This document shows, piece by piece, positions 24,587 to 32,555 of a stretch of 64,000 nucleotides of DNA. Numbering within the stretch: the stretch's first letter is position 1; the number at the start of each line of letters is the position of its first letter. A program made the position numbers and the translations under genes. This stretch comes from JACRAV01 sp964571235 (GTDB lineage: Bacteria > Zixibacteria > MSB-5A5 > GN15 > FEB-12): contig CAZNAI010000004.1 in NCBI GenBank assembly GCA_964571235.1, forward strand, positions 62,001-126,000. Reading direction: 5' to 3'. The notes beneath the pieces were generated by a model that had not been told where the DNA came from, did not search any database, and saw only the letters and a list, made by a program, of their open reading frames with translations.

Positions 24587-26578
24587 ATGATGGCATCGCT
24601 TTACGCTGGCGTATCGGGACTTAAGAACCACCAGCTCAAGATGAACGTGATCGGCGACAACATCGCCAACATCAACACCATCGGCTACAAGCCGGGTCGC
24701 GTCAATTTCCAGGAAGCGTTGGTACAGACATTCAAGGGCGCTGGTCGCCCCAATGCCGTAACCGGCGGAACCAATTCACTCCAGGTCGGACTTGGCATGC
24801 AGGTGTCGGCGATCGACAATCTGTTTATTCAGGGCGGTTTGGAAACTACCGGACAGATCACCGATCTGGCGATTCAGGGATCGGGGTTCTTCATCCTCGG
24901 CGATAACAACGGCAACCGGTTCTACTCCAGAGCGGGCGCTTTCGGATTCGACGGCAACTCCAATTTGGTTGATCCGGCCACCGGTTTGTTTGTACAGGGA
25001 AAGATGGCGGATACTTCCGGTGTCATTCCGTCGCTGGCGACAATGGGTAATATCACTCTGCCGTTCGGTCAGCAGGATCCGGCGCGCGCTACTCAGATTG
25101 TGAATCTCGCCAACAACCTTGATGCCTCGGCTACTGATTCCGACGCCACTTTGACTTCTGCCGGAAACTCCGGCGTGGCTTCTGCGGCTGGTCAGGCTAC
25201 CAACGGCGTCGGCGGCGTTCACACGATTACCATCACCGGCGTACAGGCGCTTAATGCGTCGTACACCGGTACAAACGTCGGTAACGACGGCACCGGCAGT
25301 TTTGTCGGCCCGCTCGGATTGAACATGACACTCGGTAATCTCGGCGTCACCGACTTTACCGGATTCGGTTTCGGAGTGGATGGGGGCTCGTCGCAGACAA
25401 TCGCCGGTCTTCACGCCAACTCGACGGTTCAGGATGTGCTCAACGCCATCAACCAGATTCAAGGTCTGAAAGCTGACTTGGTCGGCGGTCAGATTGAAAT
25501 CACGCGCACCAAAGCAGGTGCCCCGGCGGACTATTCGTTTACTTCAACGGTTGGCGCCAACAACGCGACAGGTGCGACTCCGGCCACTACCGGTAACATC
25601 GTTGGTGTGCTTTTTGGTCTAAACGGCACCGCGCTTACTTCAGCCGGCGGCGCCGCTTCGACCTTGCAGGCAACCGACTCGTTCATGCCCGATCGTGGGT
25701 ATGGTCAGGCCGCCGGCCCGATTACTACCAATCTGGGCTTGTCCTTTGACGCCAACACCGGCTTGGTCACCGGCCTCTCTGGCCTGGGTGGTGGTGGCGT
25801 TGAAATCAAAAGCTCGACCGGCATCACCGCGACTGGCGGCAATCCGCTGGTAGTGACAACCGCGCCGACTCTGCACGCCGCCTCGATTGCGGCTTACGAT
25901 TCGCAAGGCGGTCGCCATACGATGTCGATTGAATTTTTCAAGTCGATCATCCCTAATCGTTGGGAGTGGCAGGTCTCGACTACTGGAAGTGAAACTGTCT
26001 CTGGTGGACGAACCGGCTTTGTGCAGTTCAACTCCGACGGCTCATTGAACGCCTTTAACTATTTCGGCGGCGCTACAGCTGTGACTATCGACCCGAACAA
26101 CGGCGCCTCGGCGATGCAGATTCGGCTTGATTCAGGAACGATCGGCGAGTTCGACGGTCTGACCGGTTTCGCCTCCGGCACGCACACCGCCGCGATCATC
26201 GGGCAGGATGGATATGGCCTGGGCATTCTGCAGAAAGTCTCAATTGACGACAGCGGAAATATCTCCGGCATATTCTCAAACGGCGTGACGCGCCTTTTAG
26301 CGCAGATCATGGTGGCTGATTTTACCAACCAGGCGGGCCTTCGCAAGTCCGGTCGGTCATTCTATCAGCCGTCGCCGAACTCAGGTGACGCCGTTGCCGG
26401 TGTTGCCGGACAGACAGTCGCCGGAACGATTACCTCGGGGGCGCTTGAGTCCTCCGCGGTCGATATCGCTCAGGAATTCACGAGCATGATCACCGCCCAG
26501 CGCGGTTTTCAGGCCAATGCACGGATCATCACGACGTCGGACAATATGCTCGACGAACTGGTGAATCTGAAACGATAG
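24587..26578 (+). CDS. flgE: Flagellar hook protein
   Basis: The 663-residue protein is longer than enteric FlgE (about 400). The N-terminal rod-type motif SLYAGVSGLKNHQLKMNVIG, then DNIANINTIGYK, and the C-terminal TSMITAQRGFQANARIITTSDNML are the conserved axial-protein ends. The extra length lies in the surface-exposed middle, which includes a flagellin hook-IN-like segment (STVQDVLNAINQIQGLKADL) near residues 280-310. A leader of 108 bases with a GCATGAATGC palindrome and GGGAGG precedes ATG 24587. Confidence 0.93.
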   Translation: MMASLYAGVSGLKNHQLKMNVIGDNIANINTIGYKPGRVNFQEALVQTFKGAGRPNAVTGGTNSLQVGLGMQVSAIDNLFIQGGLETTGQITDLAIQGSGFFILGDNNGNRFYSRAGAFGFDGNSNLVDPATGLFVQGKMADTSGVIPSLATMGNITLPFGQQDPARATQIVNLANNLDASATDSDATLTSAGNSGVASAAGQATNGVGGVHTITITGVQALNASYTGTNVGNDGTGSFVGPLGLNMTLGNLGVTDFTGFGFGVDGGSSQTIAGLHANSTVQDVLNAINQIQGLKADLVGGQIEITRTKAGAPADYSFTSTVGANNATGATPATTGNIVGVLFGLNGTALTSAGGAASTLQATDSFMPDRGYGQAAGPITTNLGLSFDANTGLVTGLSGLGGGGVEIKSSTGITATGGNPLVVTTAPTLHAASIAAYDSQGGRHTMSIEFFKSIIPNRWEWQVSTTGSETVSGGRTGFVQFNSDGSLNAFNYFGGATAVTIDPNNGASAMQIRLDSGTIGEFDGLTGFASGTHTAAIIGQDGYGLGILQKVSIDDSGNISGIFSNGVTRLLAQIMVADFTNQAGLRKSGRSFYQPSPNSGDAVAGVAGQTVAGTITSGALESSAVDIAQEFTSMITAQRGFQANARIITTSDNMLDELVNLKR

Positions 26579-26591
26579 GTGAACTAAAAGA

Positions 26592-26620
26592 GGCCGTGGG
26601 GGCTAATTACCCCCGCGGCC
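26592..26620 (+). promoter_or_regulatory. Strong intra-operon hairpin between flgE and fliL
   Basis: GGCCGTGGGGG and CCCCCGCGGCC form an eleven-pair stem (one G-T... wobble) with a seven-base loop and no T run. It may stabilise the flgE message or lower read-through into fliL. In many genomes flbD, motA and motB occupy this place; here only this 114-base gap remains. Confidence 0.55.
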
Positions 26621-26692
26621 GAAATTGAAAGAACAACGGCTGAATGAATCAGAAATCTGACAGCCGCGGCTACGAAGGTAAAGAGGTAGGTC

Positions 26693-27298
26693 ATGCCGGT
26701 TGAAAACGACAAGACACAAATAACGGCGCCGGAGTCCGACGCCGCCGCGACGCCCAAACCCAAAAAGGGAATGAGCAAACTGATACTGTTCGGCGGAATC
26801 GGCGTTGGTGTCATCGCTATTGGTGTGGCGCTGGCTCTGTTCGTTCTCAAGCCGATGATGGCAAAAGGAGATCAGGACCCGACAGATCAGAAGACGGAAG
26901 AGTCAAAGTCTCCTGCCAAATCCGAACACGCCAAGAAACCTGAGCCGCCCAAAAAACACGGCGGTGGTCACGGCGGCGAGGAAGAATCGGCTGGCGACGG
27001 CTTGGTGTATACCGTGAAAGATATGGTCATCAATCCGGCCGGTACCAACGGCTCGCGATTTTTGTCTGTCTCATTTGGCTTTGAATTGGCCGATCCATCC
27101 GCGCAGGGAGCGCTCGAATCGCGCGACCCGTTGGTGCGTGACGCACTCATCACTATCATGAGTTCCAAGACGGTCGCCCAGTTGACCGACGCCCGTGAGA
27201 AAGAGATCACGCGGCTACAAATAAAGAAGCGCCTGTCCGACTTGTTGGAAACTTCGGACATCACCGCCGTCTACTTCACCGATTTCGTACTGCAATAG
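26693..27298 (+). CDS. fliL: Flagellar basal-body-associated protein FliL
   Basis: The 201-residue protein has a short cytoplasmic start, one membrane helix (about residues 27-50, LILFGGIGVGVIAIGVALAL) and a charged His/Lys-rich linker. The C-terminal periplasmic domain reads YTVKDMVINPAGTNGSRFLS and ends FLETS..DITAVYFTDFVLQ-like, typical of FliL. It stabilises the stator ring around the motor. Confidence 0.9.
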   Translation: MPVENDKTQITAPESDAAATPKPKKGMSKLILFGGIGVGVIAIGVALALFVLKPMMAKGDQDPTDQKTEESKSPAKSEHAKKPEPPKKHGGGHGGEEESAGDGLVYTVKDMVINPAGTNGSRFLSVSFGFELADPSAQGALESRDPLVRDALITIMSSKTVAQLTDAREKEITRLQIKKRLSDLLETSDITAVYFTDFVLQ

Positions 27299-27306
27299 GG
27301 ACACCC

Positions 27307-28311
27307 GTGGCGAAAATACTCTCACAAGAAGAAATCGACGCTCTCCTGACTACCGTCTCGACGTCTGAGCCGGATGGCGAAAGTCAGGCCCAGCAAAACG
27401 AAAAGGTGCGTTCAGTTGTTATCTACGACTTTAAGCACCCGAACCGGGTTTCCAAAGACCAGATTCGGACGCTTGAAAATATGCACGACAATTTCGCGGG
27501 TCACTTTGGTTCGGCCCTCTCGACCATGCTTCGCAATATTGTCGATGTCGATTTGGTTTCGGTCGATCAGATTACCTATTCAGAATTCATCATGTCATTG
27601 GTGTCGCCGTCGAGCACATATACCTTCGCCGCGCCGCCCATGGACGGACTTTGCCTGGTCGACTTCAATCCGACCCTTTCATTCTCGATCATCGACCGAA
27701 TGTTTGGTGGTCATGGAAAGATTCTGGAGACTGAACGGGAACTGACCGGCATCGAACGATCGGTCATGTCGCGCGTGGCCAGCCGGCTGTATTCCGAACT
27801 GGCGCGGTCGTGGCAAAATCTGGTGAAGATCGAGATTGAACAGAAGAGCTTTGAGACCAATCCGCATTTCATTCAGATTGTGCCGCCGGGTGAATCGGTC
27901 GTAGTCATTTCGTTTCAAGTGAAGTTGTTTGCCGCGACCGGCCTTCTGACCATTTGTTATCCATACATGTCGCTGGAACCGATTGTAACCAAGCTGTCGG
28001 GACAGAACTGGATGGACGCGACGAAAAAGAAAAATCTCGACGAGGACCGTCGCACAACCCTGAACAATCTGCAATCGGTCCTCACGAATGTATCAGCGGT
28101 ACTCTGCAAAACGAAAATCAAAATGCGCGATTTTATGGAGCTGTCGCAGGGCGACATCATCCGCGCCGAGTCAAAAATCAACCAGCCGATCGATGTGCTG
28201 GTGAATCATCGCAGAAAATATATAGCCCATCCGGGAGTGTCGGGGAAGCGTCGCGCTTTCCAGGTCTCCGAGGTGGTTGATCCCATACAGGAGGTAATTA
28301 CCAATGGCTGA
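27307..28311 (+). CDS. fliM: Flagellar motor switch protein FliM
   Basis: The 334-residue C-ring protein begins at GTG 27307 with the CheY-P-binding peptide LSQEEIDALL. The middle domain includes DFKHPNRVSKDQIRTLENMH and the FDSIDRMFGG-like SFSIIDRMFGGHGK. The C-terminal SpoA domain binds FliN. The CheY-binding peptide indicates that a chemotaxis system exists elsewhere, since no che genes are in the window. The fliN start lies inside its last codons. Confidence 0.95.
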   Translation: MAKILSQEEIDALLTTVSTSEPDGESQAQQNEKVRSVVIYDFKHPNRVSKDQIRTLENMHDNFAGHFGSALSTMLRNIVDVDLVSVDQITYSEFIMSLVSPSSTYTFAAPPMDGLCLVDFNPTLSFSIIDRMFGGHGKILETERELTGIERSVMSRVASRLYSELARSWQNLVKIEIEQKSFETNPHFIQIVPPGESVVVISFQVKLFAATGLLTICYPYMSLEPIVTKLSGQNWMDATKKKNLDEDRRTTLNNLQSVLTNVSAVLCKTKIKMRDFMELSQGDIIRAESKINQPIDVLVNHRRKYIAHPGVSGKRRAFQVSEVVDPIQEVITNG

Positions 28312-28795
28312 CGAGAAGGAACTCCAGCCCGATGTCGCGGCTGACCTCTCGGCCAATCCGGGCGGGCAGACCCCCAGCGCCGATGATGCCGCCGCCGCCG
28401 AGATGATGGCGATGCTGGACAGCTTGCCCCAATCGGGACCGGGGGCCAAACCGGAAGATATTAATTTCAGCAATGTGGCTTCGGCCGCCGAGTTTCAACA
28501 ATTGCAACAGCCGGCAGGAAGCTCTGAACCGCGCAATATCGATCTTCTGATGGATGTCGATCTGCCGGTGGCGATTGAACTGGGCAGAACCAAGCTTTCG
28601 ATTTCCGACATTCTGGCGCTCGGCCCGGGTTCGGTGGTTGAGTTAAACAAGCTGGCCGGTGAGCCGGTCGATTTGCTGGTAAATAACAAAGTAGTGGCGC
28701 GTGGAGAAGTGGTCGTCATCGACGAAAGCTTCGGCCTGCGTATCACGCAACTGATGACTCCGGAAGAACGACTGCGACAATTAGCCAATGAATAA
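28304..28795 (+). CDS. fliN: Flagellar motor switch protein FliN
   Basis: The 163-residue protein has an acidic, Ala-rich N-terminal region and a C-terminal SpoA domain: LLMDVDLPVAIELGRTKLSI, then ILALGPGSVVELNKLAGEPV and DLLVNNKVVARGEVVVIDES. FliN forms the lower C-ring with FliM and guides export substrates. It overlaps fliM and fliO by eight bases each. Confidence 0.95.
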   Translation: MADEKELQPDVAADLSANPGGQTPSADDAAAAEMMAMLDSLPQSGPGAKPEDINFSNVASAAEFQQLQQPAGSSEPRNIDLLMDVDLPVAIELGRTKLSISDILALGPGSVVELNKLAGEPVDLLVNNKVVARGEVVVIDESFGLRITQLMTPEERLRQLANE

Positions 28796-29354
28796 GCAGA
28801 ACCGTCGCACAGTTATTCTAACTTCGATCATATTGGTCGTGGCGATCTTCGGCCTTCTGGCCACCGGATCGTTGACCAATCGGCACGACCCAACCGCCGC
28901 AGAGGCGCTTGGACAGGCACTGCAGGACGCAACGCCCGCTCAAGCGACCCAAGGCAGTGACGGCTCGCCGATGATCGCGATTGTCAAACTGTTAAGTGCG
29001 CTGGCGATTGTCATTGTCGCGCTCTACGGCGGGTTGTATCTGCTCAAGCGTATCACAACGCGGGGTAGAGTGGCGGGAGCAAAGCTCGCCACACTTGAGG
29101 TGATCGAGTCGGCCTATGTCGGCCCCAAGAAGACGGTGTCGCTGGTTCGCGTCGGCAAACGAGCGGTGCTCGTCGGTGTGACTGATCAACAGATCACCAA
29201 ACTGACTGACATGGGCGAAGCAGAAGTGAGCGAACTTCTGAGCAGTGTGCCGCAGGCAAACACCGGCGAAACATTTGCGCAGATGTTCAAACGAACCACC
29301 GACCGATTTCGGGAGATGAAGACAGAAAAAGTACAGTCTACCGCCCGGGCATGA
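28788..29354 (+). CDS. fliO: Flagellar biosynthetic protein FliO
   Basis: A 188-residue membrane protein with an N-terminal hydrophobic segment (about 9-28) and a main helix (IAIVKLLSALAIVIVALYGG) followed by YLLKRITTRG. The cytoplasmic part has LEVIESAYVGPKKTVSLVRV and GKRAVLVGVTDQQITKL, as in FliO. FliO assists assembly of the FliP ring of the export gate. It is in the usual position between fliN and fliP. Confidence 0.88.
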   Translation: MNKQNRRTVILTSIILVVAIFGLLATGSLTNRHDPTAAEALGQALQDATPAQATQGSDGSPMIAIVKLLSALAIVIVALYGGLYLLKRITTRGRVAGAKLATLEVIESAYVGPKKTVSLVRVGKRAVLVGVTDQQITKLTDMGEAEVSELLSSVPQANTGETFAQMFKRTTDRFREMKTEKVQSTARA

Positions 29355-29369
29355 GCCGGGGTGTGAATC

Positions 29370-29412
29370 CTTTGGCCACTTAAGTGCGGCCAAAGAGCGA
29401 CATGGATGTCGC
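29370..29412 (+). repeat. Two palindromes between fliO and fliP
   Basis: CTTTGGCC/GGCCAAAG (29370-29395, with CACTTAAGTG inside) and GCGACAT/ATGTCGC around GG (29397-29412). They sit in a 77-base gap inside the operon. The second shares an ATGGAT core with a palindrome at 50531-50549. Confidence 0.6.
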
Positions 29413-29431
29413 ACAAAGAAACGTATAGGAT

Positions 29432-30184
29432 ATGAACAAATGGATTCGGTGCGCCGCCTTGTGCGGCGCCGGTTTGGCGCTTTGCGCAACCAATACCTAC
29501 GCGCAGGCGCTACCTAAAATCTCAGTCGAGATCGGCCAGGCCAACAAGCCGGGCGAACTCTCGACCACTCTCCAGATAGTCATTTTAATGACGGTGCTGG
29601 CATTGGCGCCGTCGATCCTGATGATGGTGACATCATTTGTGCGGATCGCGGTGGTGCTGTCGTTCTTGCGCCACGCTATCGGCACACAGCAGATGCCGCC
29701 AAACCAACTGTTGCTCGGGTTGGCGCTCATTCTGACTACTTTCATCATGGCGCCCGTGGGAACCAAATCGTATCAGGAGGGGATCAAACCGTATCTGGAC
29801 GAGAAAATTTCAAAGGAAGAGGCATGGGACAAAACGGTTGCACCCTTCCGAAAATTCATGCTAGCGCAAACGCGCGAACAGGACCTGGGTCTATTTGTCG
29901 AACTGGCCGGACTTCCGGCGCCCAAAAACGCCGATGACATCCCGCTCCATGTGTTGGTGCCGGGGTTTGTTATATCCGAGCTCCGCACCTCGTTCATGAT
30001 TGCGTTTGTGATATTCATTCCATTTCTGGTGATTGATATGGTCGTGTCGGCGGTCTTGATGTCGATGGGAATGATGATGCTCCCGCCGGTGATTGTCTCA
30101 TTGCCGTTTAAGATTTTGCTCTTTGTGCTGGTCGACGGCTGGTATCTGCTGGTCAAATCTTTGGTCGAATCTTTCAAAATGTAA
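29432..30184 (+). CDS. fliP: Flagellar export gate protein FliP
   Basis: The 250-residue protein has a cleavable signal peptide (MNKWIRCAALCGAGLALC...) and four membrane helices. FliP motifs are plain: ILMMVTSFVRIAVVLSFLRH, AIGTQQMPPNQLLLGLALIL, TTFIMAPV, and LVPGFVISELRTSFMIAFVI. FliP forms the core of the type III export gate with FliQ and FliR. Confidence 0.95.
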   Translation: MNKWIRCAALCGAGLALCATNTYAQALPKISVEIGQANKPGELSTTLQIVILMTVLALAPSILMMVTSFVRIAVVLSFLRHAIGTQQMPPNQLLLGLALILTTFIMAPVGTKSYQEGIKPYLDEKISKEEAWDKTVAPFRKFMLAQTREQDLGLFVELAGLPAPKNADDIPLHVLVPGFVISELRTSFMIAFVIFIPFLVIDMVVSAVLMSMGMMMLPPVIVSLPFKILLFVLVDGWYLLVKSLVESFKM

Positions 30185-30196
30185 GGACATACACAA

Positions 30197-30469
30197 ATGA
30201 CTCCGCAAATGGTAATCTCAATCGGACGTGAGGCGCTTCAGGTGACGCTACTCATCGCTTCGCCGATGCTCGCCTTTGGGCTGTTGGTCGGTCTGGTGAT
30301 CTCGATCTTTCAGGCAGTGACCCAGATCAACGAAATGACGCTGACATTCGTGCCGAAAATCCTGGCGGTGTCGCTGGCCTTACTTCTGTTCATGCCGTGG
30401 ATTATCAACACGCTGACCGATTTCGCACGCCATATGTTTGCGCTCATACCTCAATTAGCGGGAGCGTGA
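30197..30469 (+). CDS. fliQ: Flagellar export gate protein FliQ
   Basis: The 90-residue protein has two membrane helices and the FliQ core GLLVGLVISIFQAVTQINEM followed by TLTFVPKILAV. It lies 12 bases after fliP. After its stop the operon is interrupted by a 217-base gap. Confidence 0.95.
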   Translation: MTPQMVISIGREALQVTLLIASPMLAFGLLVGLVISIFQAVTQINEMTLTFVPKILAVSLALLLFMPWIINTLTDFARHMFALIPQLAGA

Positions 30470-30625
30470 ATCTTTAGTCCAATTTCGGGACTTCTCTGCG
30501 CGATTTTCCGCCACCGCTGGTAAAAAATTCCGCAGACCACCCGAACCCGCTACGAGCGCAAGTCCGCGTGCTCACGCAAGTAATTAGAACACAATAGGAT
30601 AGCCGGGGGCCGCCAGCCGTTTCAG

Positions 30626-30644
30626 CTTGGCACAAAGGTTGACA
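30626..30644 (+). promoter_or_regulatory. Candidate second sigma-54 promoter before fliR
   Basis: CTTGGCACAAAGGTTGACA has a perfect -24 element (TTGGCAC) and correct spacing, but the -12 dinucleotide is GA instead of GC. If used, transcription would start near 30655, before ATG 30687. The 217-base gap in which it lies holds no other feature I recognise. Confidence 0.4.
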
Positions 30645-30686
30645 TGTCATAAAGCCGAATGAGGAGAACTCTGAGGTTTTGTAAGC

Positions 30687-31475
30687 ATGTTTGACCTGAT
30701 TACCTACGGCGCACCAAAGATTCAATTGTTCCTGCTCGTGCTACTCCGCGCGAGTGGCGTCTTTTTGCTCGCGCCGATTTTCGGTCACGCCGCCGTTCCG
30801 ACCCAATTCAAAATCGGCCTTTTGCTACTCTTCACGATCATCGTGATGTCGACGGTCAGCGATGTCTCGATTCCGCAAGTAGTCACAATCGCCGAGCTGG
30901 CAGTGATGGCTTTCAAAGAACTTCTGGTCGGCCTGATGATCGGATTTGTGTTCATCGTGCTGTTCTGGGGAGTGCAGGCCGCTGGATCAATCGCCGGTTA
31001 CCAGATGGGTCTGACGATTGCAAGTGTCATCGATCCCTCGACCAATTCTGAGCAATCAACTATCGGACAATTCTGGCTGTTGATTTCGCTGGTCATCTTT
31101 TTTGGCATCAACGGACATCACCTGATTATCCGCGCTTTTTACGATAGCTACGCAGTCGTTCCGGCAGGACAAGCCGCACTAAACGGAGAGACCGGCGAAT
31201 TGGCGATCAAGTACTCGGCATATGCGCTGGTGATCGCGCTCAAAGTTGCGGCGCCGGTGATTGTCACCATGTTCTTGACCGACGTCGCGCTCGGCGTCGT
31301 TTCTAAACTTCTCCCGACGATGAACGTGTTCATCGTCAGCTTCGGACTCAAGATCGCGATCGGATTGGCAGTTATAGCGCTGTCGCTCCCGATGTTCGCG
31401 CAGGTGCTGGAAAAAGGGACTGCCTATCTCAACGATCAACTCTCAACCGTTCTGGCGAGCATGGGGAAGGCCTAA
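30687..31475 (+). CDS. fliR: Flagellar export gate protein FliR
   Basis: The 262-residue membrane protein has the FliR run of helices: FLLVLLRASGVFLLAPIFGH, then ELLVGLMIGFVFIVLFWGVQ and GYQMGLTIASVIDPSTNSEQ. It completes the FliPQR gate. It starts at ATG 30687 after the fliQ-fliR gap and is followed three bases later by flhB. Confidence 0.95.
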   Translation: MFDLITYGAPKIQLFLLVLLRASGVFLLAPIFGHAAVPTQFKIGLLLLFTIIVMSTVSDVSIPQVVTIAELAVMAFKELLVGLMIGFVFIVLFWGVQAAGSIAGYQMGLTIASVIDPSTNSEQSTIGQFWLLISLVIFFGINGHHLIIRAFYDSYAVVPAGQAALNGETGELAIKYSAYALVIALKVAAPVIVTMFLTDVALGVVSKLLPTMNVFIVSFGLKIAIGLAVIALSLPMFAQVLEKGTAYLNDQLSTVLASMGKA

Positions 31476-31478
31476 ACA

Positions 31479-32555
31479 GTGGCTGAAGACCAATTCCAGG
31501 AACGGACAGAGCAAGCGACACCTCGTCGGCGCGAAAAAGCGCGTGAAGAGGGAAGTGTCGCCCGCTCGGCTGATCTGAATGCCGCCGCCGTTTTGGTTCT
31601 GGGATGCTTGTCGCTGATTTTCCTGGGACCGTATATGGCCGAAAAGTCGGCAGATTTACTGCGTATGATGATGGCCAACGCGCCGTCGATTGCCCTTTCC
31701 GATCCGACCTTCCAATCAGTATTCAAAGATAACATCGTCAAGTTCTTCCTGATCGCCGGACCGTTCATGGGGATTTTGCTGGTTGTCGGAGTCGGCGCCA
31801 ATATCGCGCAGGTTGGATTCCATGTTTCCACAAAAGCGCTCGTGCCCAAATTTGACAAGCTCGATCTGTCGAAGGGATTCAAGCGTCTGGTCTCGGCTCG
31901 CTCACTGGTCATGTTGGTGCGCGATACACTCAAATTGATTGTCGTCGGATTTGTCGCCTACAAAGTAATCGCCGCCGAAGTCCCGCAGTTTTTTGCTTTA
32001 TCGGATATGTCGGCGGGTCAGTTGGCGATTGCCCTTGGCAAGTTGTCGCTGGGCATTGCTCTGAAAATTGGCGCGGCGATTCTGGTGATTGCGGCGCTCG
32101 ACTTTGCCTATCAGCGGTTCGATTTCGAAAAGTCGATCCGGATGTCGCGCCAGGAACTCAAAGAGGAATTCAAGGAGACGGAAGGTTCCCCGCAGATCAA
32201 GGCGCGGGTTCGCCAGATCCAGCGTGAAATGTCGCGCAAGCGAATGATGGCGGCGGTTCCGACTGCCGATGTTGTCATAACCAACCCGACACACTTGGCG
32301 GTCGCGCTCAAATACGACGCTGAAAAAGCGGGCGCTCCGTTTGTGGTCGCCAAGGGCGAGCGACTGGTCGCGCAAAAAATCAAAGATATCGCCAAGGAAC
32401 ACGGTATTCCGGTGATCGAGAATGTCCAATTGGCGCGGGCAATTTTCAAAGTGTGCGATATCGGGCAAGTTATTCCCGACTCGCTCTTCCGCGCAGTCGC
32501 CGAAATCCTGGCGTATGTCTACAAACTCAACGGCAAGCTGGCAGGTGGTAAATGA
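31479..32555 (+). CDS. flhB: Flagellar export switch protein FlhB
   Basis: The 358-residue protein begins at GTG 31479. After EDQFQERTEQATPRRREKAR come four membrane helices. The cytoplasmic domain keeps the self-cleavage motif NPTH at residues about 269-272 (VVITNPTHLAVALKY). Cleavage after Asn lets FliK switch export from hook to filament proteins. The stop overlaps the flhA start (ATGA). Confidence 0.95.
   Translation: MAEDQFQERTEQATPRRREKAREEGSVARSADLNAAAVLVLGCLSLIFLGPYMAEKSADLLRMMMANAPSIALSDPTFQSVFKDNIVKFFLIAGPFMGILLVVGVGANIAQVGFHVSTKALVPKFDKLDLSKGFKRLVSARSLVMLVRDTLKLIVVGFVAYKVIAAEVPQFFALSDMSAGQLAIALGKLSLGIALKIGAAILVIAALDFAYQRFDFEKSIRMSRQELKEEFKETEGSPQIKARVRQIQREMSRKRMMAAVPTADVVITNPTHLAVALKYDAEKAGAPFVVAKGERLVAQKIKDIAKEHGIPVIENVQLARAIFKVCDIGQVIPDSLFRAVAEILAYVYKLNGKLAGGK

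Noticed and set aside
24776..25462. Open frame of 228 residues antisense to flgE
   Set aside because: No signal, domain or ribosome site; the plus strand clearly encodes the hook protein.
30651..30660. AAAGCCGAAT before fliR as a sigma-28 promoter -10
   Set aside because: The best TAAA-like box is 17 bases away rather than 15 and the -10 match is incomplete.
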